64,000 nt of DNA from Arthrobacter sp. StoSoilB5 (GTDB taxonomy: Bacteria; Actinomycetota; Actinomycetes; Actinomycetales; Micrococcaceae), in assembly GCF_019977235.1 (NCBI RefSeq), contig NZ_AP024646.1, positions 4,030,001 to 4,094,000 of the forward strand, given 5' to 3'. Made by a program: the position numbers and the translations under genes. Shown one piece after another: positions 17,194 to 25,898 of this stretch; position 1 is the first letter of the stretch; every line of letters starts with the position of its first letter. The notes beneath the pieces were generated by a model. That model worked only from the letters and a program-made list of their open reading frames with translations, was not told where the DNA came from and made no database searches.

Positions 17194-18737
17194 GCACTGA
17201 AATTTCGACGCCGGACGGCGGTTCAGCGGGAGGCGACCCTACCGCCGTCGTACCTTCCAAAGGCCTCCATGCAGGCATCCTGGACCTTGGCGACTCCGTC
17301 ATGCTGGGGCTGGCGTCAACGGCGCCTGTGTATTCGCTGGCCGCTACGCTGGGGCTCATTGTCGCCGTCAACGGCAACTACACTCCCCTGATCCTGGTTC
17401 TTGGCTTCATTCCAGTGCTGTTCATCGCCTACGCATTCCGGGAGCTGAACAGTGCGCTCCCGGACTGCGGCACCACCTTCTTCTGGGCACGCAAGGCCTT
17501 TGGTCCGTGGGCGGCCTGGCTGGGCGGCTGGGGCGTGGCATTGGCCGGCATCGTGGTCCTCGCCAACCTGGCCCAAATTGCCGGGAAATATCTCTGGTTG
17601 CTGATCGGCGACGGTTCCCTGGCCGGCAACACGTGGCTGGTTACCGCCACCGGGGTCCTGTTCATCGCGTTCATGACCTACGTTAATCACCGCGGCATCC
17701 GGCTGGGCGAGCACGTCCAGCGGACCTTGACCTACATCCAGTACATCTCACTGGGCATCTTTGCGGTGGCCATTATTGTCCGGATCGCCGGTGGCGCGCC
17801 TGGCGGAGCCAACGGCAGCGCAACCATCCAGCCTTTCGACCTTGAGTGGTTCAACCCCGCGGGTGCCTTCGCCGACCCCAGCGCCGTGGTTCACGGAGTC
17901 CTGCTGGCCCTGTTCATCTACTGGGGCTGGGACACCTGCCTCGCGCTGAACGAAGAGACCGAAAACCCTGCGAAGACTCCAGGCCGGGGTGCCGTCATCT
18001 CGGCGTTCGTCCTGGTGGCAATCTACGTTTCCGTGGCCCTGCTGGTGATGATGTATGCGAGTGTCGGTACAGAAGGCATTGGCCTGGGCAATGAAGCGAA
18101 CCAGGATGACGTGTTCCTGGCCATGAAGGACGTCGTGCTGGGTCCCTGGGGTTGGCTGATCGTGGTGGCTGTGCTCGCATCGGTGCTGTCCTCAACGCAG
18201 ACCACCATCCTCCCAACAGCCAGGGGAACGCTGTCCATGGGCGTTCATGGTGCCCTGCCAGCGCGTTTTGGCAAGGTCCACCAAAGGTTCCAGACACCGG
18301 GTTTCTCTACCCAGGTCATGGGCGTTGCTGCGGTGGCGTACTACGTGGCCATGAGCTTCCTCAGCGAGGACCTGCTGGCCGACTCGATCAGTGCCATCAG
18401 CCTTTTCATCGCGTTCTACTACGCCCTGACCGGCTTCTCATGCGTATGGTTCTTCCGCTCTACGCTCCGCGATTCTGCCCGCAACCTGTGGTTCCGCGGC
18501 ATCCTGCCCTTCGTGGGCGCGGTTTCGCTGACGGCGGCGTTCTTCATCTCGGCGGTGCAGATGTGGGATCCGGAATACGGGGACACCCAGATCTTTGGGA
18601 TCGGCGGAGCCTTTGTGAGTGGTGTCCTACTCCTGGTCCTGGGCGTCGTGCTTGCCATCGTGTGCCGCTTCGCACCTGCGACGCGTGCCTTCTTCACCGG
18701 TGAGCACACCGAAGTCGGGCTGGTCCGCGGCGAGTAA
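17190..18737 (+). CDS. APC-superfamily amino acid/amine permease linked to the YgiC-like ligase
   Basis: A 515-residue transporter with about 12-13 membrane helices after a 35-residue cytoplasmic tail. It begins with a TTG overlapping the ligase stop (TTGA), so translation is coupled. The first helix carries GDSVMLGLASTAPVYSLAATLG, the unwound substrate-binding segment of APC transporters. Helix-end motifs such as FRELNSALPDCGTTFFWARKAFG are also typical of the family. The fixed position in the YgiB-YgiC operon suggests that it moves the amine or amino acid joined by the ligase, or its product. Confidence 0.88.
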   Translation: MSTEISTPDGGSAGGDPTAVVPSKGLHAGILDLGDSVMLGLASTAPVYSLAATLGLIVAVNGNYTPLILVLGFIPVLFIAYAFRELNSALPDCGTTFFWARKAFGPWAAWLGGWGVALAGIVVLANLAQIAGKYLWLLIGDGSLAGNTWLVTATGVLFIAFMTYVNHRGIRLGEHVQRTLTYIQYISLGIFAVAIIVRIAGGAPGGANGSATIQPFDLEWFNPAGAFADPSAVVHGVLLALFIYWGWDTCLALNEETENPAKTPGRGAVISAFVLVAIYVSVALLVMMYASVGTEGIGLGNEANQDDVFLAMKDVVLGPWGWLIVVAVLASVLSSTQTTILPTARGTLSMGVHGALPARFGKVHQRFQTPGFSTQVMGVAAVAYYVAMSFLSEDLLADSISAISLFIAFYYALTGFSCVWFFRSTLRDSARNLWFRGILPFVGAVSLTAAFFISAVQMWDPEYGDTQIFGIGGAFVSGVLLLVLGVVLAIVCRFAPATRAFFTGEHTEVGLVRGE

Positions 18738-18756
18738 CGCTGCGTTCCCTTTGGAA

Positions 18757-20103
18757 CTAACGGGCGGTCATGGCCCAGCGGCGGAGCCGGTCGGGCACGC
18801 CGTCCGGCAAGACAGTGTCCCGCCGCAGTGCCACGAGCCAGCAGACCAGGATCGCAACGGCGCAGAACACTCCGGCGCTCGACGCCATGATCCACAGGCC
18901 CGGTGTCTGGACGTTGAGGTCCTCGGCGCCCAGGGCCGTTCCAATGGTTTTTGGCGAAGAGAAGAACACGAACGCGGAAACGGCCAGAACGGCACCCATC
19001 AGGATTCGCTGCGCCATGTACCTGGACGGGGTTTCCTTGATGGTCCAGGCAAAGGCCGGAAGGACCACTGCCATCCACACCCAGTGGTGCGACCACGAGA
19101 CCGGGCTGATGAGCAGCATGGTTAGGGCCGTTGCTGACATCGCTATGACGCGGGCACCCTGTGCGGATGCCGAACGGATGAGGAACGCCGCCACAACGAC
19201 CGTGGCCAGGCTGAGGGCGAGCCACGGAAGCGTCACCGAGTCCTGTGGAACACCGAAGTGCAGCAAGGCACCTTTGATCGAAAGGTTGTCGACGTAACCG
19301 GCTCCACCGATTCGGGACGTGTCAGGGAGGATTTCAAGCCAGAACTGGATCGATTCGGCAGGCCTGAGGAGCCATCCCAGAAGGACTGTGCCAATGAAAC
19401 CCATGGCCATGTTGGCCAGCCCACGCCAGTCCTTGCGCATCAGGAAATACAGGCCGAAGACCAGCGGCGTCAGCTTAATACCTGCTGCGATGCCCACAAG
19501 GAAGCCGCTGCTTTGGAGTCCCCGGCCCCGGGAGCCCACTCCCAGCAAGTCGACGGCCATCAGGCCCATCAGCAGGATGTTGATCTGGCCGAACGCCAAC
19601 GTCTCGCGCCACGGTCCGAGAAACAAGACGGCCAGGAACAGTGCAGCCACGAACCAGCGGCTGCGGCCTGGTGCCAACGCTGCACGCCAGTCGGATTTCG
19701 ATGCCCAGTACTTGACGATGGTGGCGGCAACCCAGGCTGCGACCGCAACCCCGGCCACGTTGAACAGCATGAGCGCAGCTGGCTGGGGCCACAGTGCCAG
19801 CAGGCCGAAGACGAGGGCCGCGAAGGGCGGGTAGGTAAAGGGAAGTTGCGGTCCCCCTGCCCATGCAACAGTGGGGGCGTAAAGATCCGACGGCGAGGCC
19901 CCGGCTTCGTTGAGGATGCTTCCGCCAAACCAATAGACGCTGAAGTCCAGGCCCTGCTTGGCCCAGCCGGCAAGCATCAGCCACACCGGCAACACAACGA
20001 ACGCCACCGGCAGCCAGCGGATTGCCCTTGAAGCGGTGAATGCGGGCGGGCGCGGAACTTCGGCATCCGCCTTGGCCTGTAAGTCGACGACGGGCAGTGC
20101 CAT
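18757..20103 (-). CDS. GT87 polyprenol-phosphate-dependent mannosyltransferase-like protein (copy 1)
   Basis: An integral membrane glycosyltransferase of the DUF2029/GT87 family, which in actinobacteria adds mannose from polyprenyl-phosphomannose to lipid-linked glycans outside the membrane. I start at the ATG at 20103, preceded by GGGGGACA; the frame opens 14 codons earlier. The 448 residues hold about 10-11 helices. After the first helix comes the acidic loop DFSVYWFGG, followed by LPFTYPPFAALVFG, with SWSHHWVW near the C-terminus. These motifs recur in the paralogue at 25899. Acceptor unknown. Confidence 0.86.
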   Translation of the reverse strand: MALPVVDLQAKADAEVPRPPAFTASRAIRWLPVAFVVLPVWLMLAGWAKQGLDFSVYWFGGSILNEAGASPSDLYAPTVAWAGGPQLPFTYPPFAALVFGLLALWPQPAALMLFNVAGVAVAAWVAATIVKYWASKSDWRAALAPGRSRWFVAALFLAVLFLGPWRETLAFGQINILLMGLMAVDLLGVGSRGRGLQSSGFLVGIAAGIKLTPLVFGLYFLMRKDWRGLANMAMGFIGTVLLGWLLRPAESIQFWLEILPDTSRIGGAGYVDNLSIKGALLHFGVPQDSVTLPWLALSLATVVVAAFLIRSASAQGARVIAMSATALTMLLISPVSWSHHWVWMAVVLPAFAWTIKETPSRYMAQRILMGAVLAVSAFVFFSSPKTIGTALGAEDLNVQTPGLWIMASSAGVFCAVAILVCWLVALRRDTVLPDGVPDRLRRWAMTAR

Positions 20104-20273
20104 TTCTTGTCCCCCAATATTTTCCATGTGCGCAGTGGGGAACATGGGCTCCCGAATACATACTACTTATGAGCCCCCAACGGGCCGATCGTTCGGACTC
20201 CAGAGGCAACCTTCCCGCGGGCAACCTACCGGGAGCAACCTTTACCGGGCGTGGAGCCGCTTAGGATGCTGGA

Positions 20274-21449
20274 ATGAGCGATTCAACGACGAACACCTCG
20301 GATGTGCTGGCCCTTGATTCCCTGTTGACCAGCGACGAGCTGGCCCTCCGTGAGAAAGTGCGGGATTACACAACCCAGCGGATCAGGCCGAATATCGCGC
20401 GCTGGTATGAGGACGCAGTGTTCCCACGGGAGATCGCCCCCGAGTTGGGCGAGCTCGGCGTCCTTGGAATGCATCTGGAGGGTTATGGCTGCCCCGGCCG
20501 CACCGCCGTCGAGTATGGCCTGGCAGCCATGGAACTGGAGGCCGGCGATTCCGGCATCCGCACGTTCGTCTCGGTGCAAGGCTCGCTCGCCATGACGGCT
20601 ATTCACAAGTGGGGCTCAGAGGAACAGAAAGAACAGTGGCTGCCGCGGATGGCCGCCGGTGAGCTGATCGGCTGCTTTGCGTTGACCGAGCCGACGGCGG
20701 GTTCGGACCCGTCGTCGATGACCACGTTCGCCCGTGAAACGGCAGACGGCTGGATCCTCAACGGCGCCAAGCGCTGGATCGGACTGGCCTCTATTGCCGA
20801 CGTCATGGTGGTGTGGGCCCAAACAGAGGACGGCATCCGGGGATTCCTCGTACCGGCCGGCACGCGGGGCGTCACGGCCACACCGATCGAGCCGAAGCTC
20901 TCCATGCGTGCATCCATCCAATGCGACGTAAAGTTCGACGGCGTGAGGCTGGGTCCAGAGTCGATCCTCCCGGGTGCCATAGGACTTCGGGGCCCGTTCT
21001 CCTGTCTCAACGAGGCCAGGTACGGCATCGCCTGGGGAGCGATGGGTGCGGCCCGGGACTCCTACGAGGCCGCCCTCGAGTACGCCGGGACGCGACTGCA
21101 GTTCGGGCGCCCGCTGGCGGGTTATCAGCTCACCCAGGAGAAGCTGGTAAACATGCTCCTCGAGATCCAGAAGGGCACCATGCTGGCACTCCACTTGGGC
21201 CGCCTGAAGGACGACGGACACCTCCAGCCGCAGCAGATCTCGCTGGGCAAGCTCAACAATGTCCGCGAGGCCATCAAGATCGCCCGCGAGGCCCGCACCA
21301 TCCTGGGCGGCAATGGCGTCACCTTGGACTATGCGCCGCTGCGGCACGCCAACAACCTGGAATCAGTTCGCACCTATGAGGGCACTGACGAGGTCCACAC
21401 CCTGATTCTGGGGCAGCACATCACGGGGATCGGCGCCTTCCGCGGCTAA
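20274..21449 (+). CDS. gcdH: Glutaryl-CoA dehydrogenase-like acyl-CoA dehydrogenase
   Basis: FAD enzyme of 391 residues, expected to oxidise and decarboxylate glutaryl-CoA to crotonyl-CoA in lysine/tryptophan-type degradation. FAD-binding stretches include CFALTEPTAGSDPSS (about residues 137-151) and GAKRWIGLASIADVMVVWAQ. The C-terminal RTYEGTDEVHTLILGQHITG closely follows the glutaryl-CoA dehydrogenase signature, and its Glu is the catalytic base. The divergent gene is GT87 copy 1. No other glutarate-pathway gene is adjacent, so the assignment rests on the protein alone. Confidence 0.88.
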   Translation: MSDSTTNTSDVLALDSLLTSDELALREKVRDYTTQRIRPNIARWYEDAVFPREIAPELGELGVLGMHLEGYGCPGRTAVEYGLAAMELEAGDSGIRTFVSVQGSLAMTAIHKWGSEEQKEQWLPRMAAGELIGCFALTEPTAGSDPSSMTTFARETADGWILNGAKRWIGLASIADVMVVWAQTEDGIRGFLVPAGTRGVTATPIEPKLSMRASIQCDVKFDGVRLGPESILPGAIGLRGPFSCLNEARYGIAWGAMGAARDSYEAALEYAGTRLQFGRPLAGYQLTQEKLVNMLLEIQKGTMLALHLGRLKDDGHLQPQQISLGKLNNVREAIKIAREARTILGGNGVTLDYAPLRHANNLESVRTYEGTDEVHTLILGQHITGIGAFRG

Positions 21450-21463
21450 CGCCACCCAAGTAG

Positions 21464-21511
21464 GTAGCAGCTGAGCGCGTTTTCATGCCTGACTACGCGC
21501 TCAGATGCTAC
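21464..21511. terminator. Bidirectional hairpin between gcdH and the MFS gene
   Basis: GTAGCA-G-CTGAGCGCG (21464-21479) pairs with CGCGCTCAG-A-TGCTAC (21496-21511), a 16-bp stem with one mismatch and a 16-nt loop. It lies between convergent genes, and its right arm contains the stop codon of the MFS gene (21508-21510). A second GTAGGTAGC-like stretch occurs near 7902-7910 on the opposite strand, so the element may be repeated in the genome. Confidence 0.65.
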
Positions 21512-22959
21512 ACAGTTGGGGAGCCGGCGACCGCCACGGGTTGCTTCCGCGCGGCGTCCTTGCGGATGGTTGCGCTGATCACCGCAGCCACCGTGCACAT
21601 TGCGGCCGCGCCCAGCCAGGCGTAGTTGTAGTGGCCCGTGGCGTCACGGATGAAGCCAGCTGCGAGGGCTGCGGCCGCCGCTCCGAGTTGATGGGCCGCG
21701 AACACCCAGCCGAACACCACGGAGCCATCGGCGCCGAACACCGAGCGACAGATGGCTGCAGTCGGAGGAACAGTCGCCACCCAGTCCAAGCCATAGACCA
21801 CGACGAAGATGATCATGCTCGGTTCCACGGATGAGCCCAGCAGCAGTGGCAGCACCAGAAGACCGATCCCCCGGAATTGGTAATACACCGCCAGCAGGAC
21901 TTTGGGGTTGAAACGGTCGGTCAGCCAACCGGATGCGATGGTCCCCACGATGTCGAAGATCCCGACGACGGCCAGCAAGCCCGCCGCTGTGGTTTCGGGC
22001 ATTCCGTGATCGTGCGCTGAGGGAATGAAGTGCGTGCCGATGAGACCGTTGGTGGTGGCACCACAAATGGCGAAGCCCGCAGCCAACGCCCAGAACGTGC
22101 GCACTTTGCTGGCGCGCTTGAGGACCTGCAATGCCCGGACGGCCGCGTTCGCCGAATCCGGCTTGGCTGTAGCGGGACCGGGCTGTGGCGACGCCCCCGC
22201 ACCGGCCGGCGTCGTGGTCTTTGTTCCGGCGGTACTGGCGTCAGGTGCTTCCGCACCGTAAGGCAACACCCCGACGTCGGCCGGTGAGTTCCGCAACCAG
22301 CGCAGGACCAGTGGTACCACCGCCAGCGCGCCAGCGGCGATGAGGAGCGACGCGCCCCTCCAGCCCGGGTCCTGTGCCAGTGCGGCGATGAAGGGCAGGA
22401 ACACGAGTTGGCCAGCGGCGCTGCCGGCGGTCAGTATGCCGATCACCAGGCCACGGCTCTTGGCGAACCACGTGTTGGCGATGGTCGCCGCGAAGACGAG
22501 GGCCATGGATCCCGTTCCCAGGCCAATCAACAGGCCCCACGTGAGCAGGATCTGCCAGGACTGGTTCACCAACACAGTAAGCGCAGATCCCAGGCCAATC
22601 AGGCAGAGGGCCAGCGATGTGACTTTGCGTATACCGAAGCGTTCCATCAAGGCCGCGGCGAACGGGGCAGTCAGCCCGAACAGGACGAGGTTGATGCTCA
22701 CCGCAAGGGACAAGACCGTGGTGGACCAGCCGAATTCCTCTTGAAGCGGGACCATCAGCACACCGGGCGCGGCCCTGAATCCGGCCGCCCCTACCAAGGC
22801 GAGGAAAGCAACGGCGGCCACGATCCAGGCCGGGTGCAGCCTCCGCCCGGAGCGCTTCCCAGGTTCAGGGCGCTTGGCAGCTTCAGGGCGCTTACCGGTG
22901 GGGACCTCTGCCGCGTTTGTCGGAGTTGTCGGAGTTCCTGTGACATCGGGAGCGGTCAT
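21508..22959 (-). CDS. MFS transporter
   Basis: A 483-residue major-facilitator protein with a basic, Pro-rich 45-residue N-terminus and about 12 helices. A central loop of about 55 residues is rich in Pro, Ala and Thr. FGWSTTVLSLAVSINLVLFGLTAPF and the loop MERFGIRKV resemble the monocarboxylate/oxalate-formate branch of the family. Its ATG overlaps the stop of the HxlR regulator by 4 bp, so the regulator probably controls its expression. Substrate not determinable. Confidence 0.87.
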   Translation of the reverse strand: MTAPDVTGTPTTPTNAAEVPTGKRPEAAKRPEPGKRSGRRLHPAWIVAAVAFLALVGAAGFRAAPGVLMVPLQEEFGWSTTVLSLAVSINLVLFGLTAPFAAALMERFGIRKVTSLALCLIGLGSALTVLVNQSWQILLTWGLLIGLGTGSMALVFAATIANTWFAKSRGLVIGILTAGSAAGQLVFLPFIAALAQDPGWRGASLLIAAGALAVVPLVLRWLRNSPADVGVLPYGAEAPDASTAGTKTTTPAGAGASPQPGPATAKPDSANAAVRALQVLKRASKVRTFWALAAGFAICGATTNGLIGTHFIPSAHDHGMPETTAAGLLAVVGIFDIVGTIASGWLTDRFNPKVLLAVYYQFRGIGLLVLPLLLGSSVEPSMIIFVVVYGLDWVATVPPTAAICRSVFGADGSVVFGWVFAAHQLGAAAAALAAGFIRDATGHYNYAWLGAAAMCTVAAVISATIRKDAARKQPVAVAGSPTV

Positions 22960-23495
22960 GCGGAGATCTCCGTTTCGAGGGAAGGTGTTAGGGGCGGCGC
23001 GACGGCCAATGGCATCGGCTGGTCGCTGCGTTTGAAGCTATGCCAGCTGGTATTGGCGGCAGTCAGTTGGACGCCACAGTGGGTGCAGGTGTCCGCGGAC
23101 GCCGTGGCTTGTCCGCAGTCCGTGTGGATGACCCGCATATGGGATACCGCGTTGGGGGCGTCCAAGTGTTTCTCTGCCCAGATGATGATGGCATTCAGGA
23201 CCGGAAGAGCGTCCTCGCCCTTGGGTGTGAGCACGTATTCCTGCCGGATCCGGGCCCCATCCTGGTAAGGACGCTGGGCCAGCAAGCCACTCTCCAGCAG
23301 CCAGCTGAGCCGCTTGCTGAGGATGTTGTCCGCGACCTCGAGCCGCTGTTTGATGGCCTCGAAGCGGCCGTTTCCGAAGAAGATCTCGCGGAGTACCAGG
23401 CTCCCCCATGGATCGCCCAGGACATCGAGACCGCGGGCCAGGCTGCACGTGCGCGCGGACCAGTCGGATCGTAGAGGCATGCGGACAAAGTACAT
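22956..23495 (-). CDS. HxlR-family transcriptional regulator
   Basis: Winged-helix regulator of about 179 residues. The HxlR core is clear: CSLARGLDVLGDPWGSLVLREI, then a recognition-helix region FEAIKQRLEVADNILSKRL, and LTPKGEDALPVLNAI. After the HxlR domain come HTDCGQ and CTHCG, giving three cysteines that could bind metal, which not every HxlR protein has. The start is uncertain: ATG at 23495 has AGAAAAG upstream and another ATG lies at 23480. It is coupled to the downstream MFS gene by an ATGA overlap. Confidence 0.85.
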   Translation of the reverse strand: MYFVRMPLRSDWSARTCSLARGLDVLGDPWGSLVLREIFFGNGRFEAIKQRLEVADNILSKRLSWLLESGLLAQRPYQDGARIRQEYVLTPKGEDALPVLNAIIIWAEKHLDAPNAVSHMRVIHTDCGQATASADTCTHCGVQLTAANTSWHSFKRSDQPMPLAVAPPLTPSLETEISA

Positions 23496-23664
23496 GACTT
23501 TTCTAAAGAAAGCCAAGACCACGGCAGTGTCCTGACCTACCTTGGACCTGGAACCACATGTGACCTCCGCGACACACCCCCGCTGGTTTGCCGTAGTTTC
23601 ATCATTGGTTTACCCGGACTGCCTAGGCTGGCTGCGTCAACTCTGACCACGAAAGGCACCCTGA

Positions 23665-25803
23665 ATGTCCTCGAATACCCCTGACTTGGTTAATCGTTCC
23701 ACCGGAGGGTCCGCGCTTTCCCGCCGCGGCTTCCTGGGCACCGCGGCCGCAGCGACGGCGCTTGCCGCCACCGGCTCGCTGCTGCCTCCATCCGTTCAGG
23801 CAGCGATGGCCAAGCCAGTCCCGCCAGGAAACCTCCAATCCATCAAGCACGTGATTGTGCTGATGCAGGAAAACCGTTCCTTCGACCACTACTTTGGCTC
23901 CCTGCGTGGCGTCCGCGGATATGGCGACAAGTCCGTGACGCGGCTGCCCAATGGCAAGTCTATGTTCGAACAGCCACGGGCAACGGGCGAGACCGTTCTG
24001 CCGTTCTCCCTCCGCAAAGCAGCGGAGCTCGCTGGCCGCCCAGGCTCCGACATCCAGTACCTGGGCGATCTTGACCACTCCTTCGCTGGTACTACGACGG
24101 CGTGGAACAACGGCTGGTGCGATAAATGGGTTCCTGCCAAGAGCGCATCCACCATGACCTTCTATGAGCGTGCAGACATTCCTTTGCAGTACGAACTCGC
24201 CGACACGTTCACCATCTGCGACGCTTACCACTGCTCCGTCAACGGCTCCACCAATCCCAACCGCAACTACCTCTGGAGCGGCACCACGGGCAACGAGCCA
24301 GGAAGCACCAAGCGGGCCGTGACCAACGCGGCCTACAGCTACACCCACGGCGGATACGACTGGACCACCTACCCCGAACGCCTGGAAAAGGCCGGTATTT
24401 CCTGGAGGATCTATCAGGACTGGGACAACTTCACGGACAACGCCGTGGAGTACTTCCAAACCTTCAAGGCAATCGGCAGGAAGATGCTGGCCTCGGTAGA
24501 GGGCAACCTCAACACCACCGAGGAGTTCTACGACAAGCTGGCCGGCAAGACCCCTGCCGAGCAGGACCGCCTCCTTGCCCAGCTTGAGCAAGGCCGGGCT
24601 TCGCTCAGCGAGTCCGAGAAAGCGCTCTTCGACAAAGCCATGTGGCGCGGCCGGCCTGACACGCTCCTTCAACGGCTCAGCACCGACATCAAGGATGGCG
24701 CTTTGCCGCAAGTCAGCTGGCTGGTTCCCTCGGCGGCAGACTCCGAGCACCCGGGAGCATCCACGCCAGTGGGCAGTGCAAACTTCGTCTACAGGCTTTT
24801 GGACACCGTAGCCAGCAACCCGGACACGTGGGACACCACGGCAATCTTCCTCAACTTCGACGAGAACGACGGCTACTTCGACCATGTCCCACCACCCGTC
24901 CAACCACGCCCGGAGTCCGGGGAATCCACTGACTGGACCACGGCACGGCCCATAGGCCTGGGCCCGCGCGTTCCCATGACCATCGTTTCCCCATGGACCG
25001 TAGGCGGCTATGTCAGCTCCGAGGTCTTCGACCACACCTCCGTGCTCCGCTTCCTGGAGCGCTGGACCGGCGTCGAAGAGCCCAACATCTCGCCTTGGCG
25101 CCGTGAAGTCTGCGGCGACCTCACAGGCGTCTTTAACTTCGATTCCCCGGGGACTCCCCCGGTTCTGGACCACCCCGGCCCTGTGCCTGCCAAGATCAGC
25201 AGGTGGCGGCCGAACCCACCGGCGGTCCAGGTGGCCCCCATCCAGGAACCCGGAAGCCGGCCGGCCCGTCCGCTGCCCTACAGGCCCGGAGTATCGGCCG
25301 CGGCTCAGCCCGGCAAAATTACCCTGGCACTGGCAAACAGCGGCACACGGTCCAGCCACTTCACCATCTATGGCTACGCGGGCGAAGTCACCGAACCCCG
25401 GCATGCGGACGTGTTGGGCAACCAGAAGGTGGAGCTCACCGTCCCGTCCAGCGATTTCGACGTCGTCGTCACCGGTCCCAACCGCTACCAGTACGAGCTG
25501 AAAGGCTCGACGGCGGGCCTTGCGGCCGGCGTCGACGTCACCATGAACGGTCGCCGCGGTAACAAGGCGGTGGAACTGGAGGTACGCAATAACGGAGGAG
25601 CGTCCGTGACTCTAAAGCTCGAGTCCCTGCAGTACCTGGACGGCAGCGACACCGTAAAACTCAAGCCGGGCCAAACAAAGAAGATCGGTTGGGAGACGCT
25701 GCAGGGTTGGTACGACATCCAGGTCACCTCACCCGAGGATGCTTCCTTCCGGAGGCGCCTAACCGGTCGTGAGGAAGACGGCCGGGAAGGTATCTCGGGC
25801 TAG
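23665..25803 (+). CDS. Tat-exported phospholipase C (phosphocholine-preferring, acid-phosphatase-superfamily type)
   Basis: A secreted enzyme of 712 residues that cleaves phospholipid headgroups. The twin-arginine signal is SRRGFLGTAAAATALAATGS (about residues 18-37), followed by an Ala-rich cleavage region. The catalytic domain begins IKHVIVLMQENRSFDHYFG (about 57-75), the metal-binding N-terminal motif of bacterial phospholipase C/AcpA enzymes. Later come CDAYHCSVNGSTNPNRNY, FLNFDENDGYFDHV and the metal/substrate His in FDHTSVLRFLE. Two C-terminal beta-sandwich repeats of the DUF756 type close the protein. It is probably used to scavenge phosphate or choline. Confidence 0.92.
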   Translation: MSSNTPDLVNRSTGGSALSRRGFLGTAAAATALAATGSLLPPSVQAAMAKPVPPGNLQSIKHVIVLMQENRSFDHYFGSLRGVRGYGDKSVTRLPNGKSMFEQPRATGETVLPFSLRKAAELAGRPGSDIQYLGDLDHSFAGTTTAWNNGWCDKWVPAKSASTMTFYERADIPLQYELADTFTICDAYHCSVNGSTNPNRNYLWSGTTGNEPGSTKRAVTNAAYSYTHGGYDWTTYPERLEKAGISWRIYQDWDNFTDNAVEYFQTFKAIGRKMLASVEGNLNTTEEFYDKLAGKTPAEQDRLLAQLEQGRASLSESEKALFDKAMWRGRPDTLLQRLSTDIKDGALPQVSWLVPSAADSEHPGASTPVGSANFVYRLLDTVASNPDTWDTTAIFLNFDENDGYFDHVPPPVQPRPESGESTDWTTARPIGLGPRVPMTIVSPWTVGGYVSSEVFDHTSVLRFLERWTGVEEPNISPWRREVCGDLTGVFNFDSPGTPPVLDHPGPVPAKISRWRPNPPAVQVAPIQEPGSRPARPLPYRPGVSAAAQPGKITLALANSGTRSSHFTIYGYAGEVTEPRHADVLGNQKVELTVPSSDFDVVVTGPNRYQYELKGSTAGLAAGVDVTMNGRRGNKAVELEVRNNGGASVTLKLESLQYLDGSDTVKLKPGQTKKIGWETLQGWYDIQVTSPEDASFRRRLTGREEDGREGISG

Positions 25804-25824
25804 CCGGAACGCAACACTTTGAAG

Positions 25825-25884
25825 AATCCCGCGCTTGTTCACCCCACAGCGGGAAAGGTTGGAAAGGTGAACAAGCGCGGGATT
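25825..25884. terminator. Bidirectional terminator between phospholipase C and GT87 copy 2
   Basis: AATCCCGCGCTTGTTCACC (25825-25843) and its exact reverse complement (25866-25884) form a 19-bp stem with a 22-nt loop. It lies between two convergent genes. T-rich flanks on both strands are short. Confidence 0.85.
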
Positions 25885-25898
25885 TGTGAGCTGGAGTT

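Noticed and set aside
23623..25404. 593-codon minus-strand frame opposite the phospholipase C gene
   Set aside because: It is a shadow of a Tat-exported enzyme with intact catalytic motifs. The frame has no ribosome site or recognisable domain.
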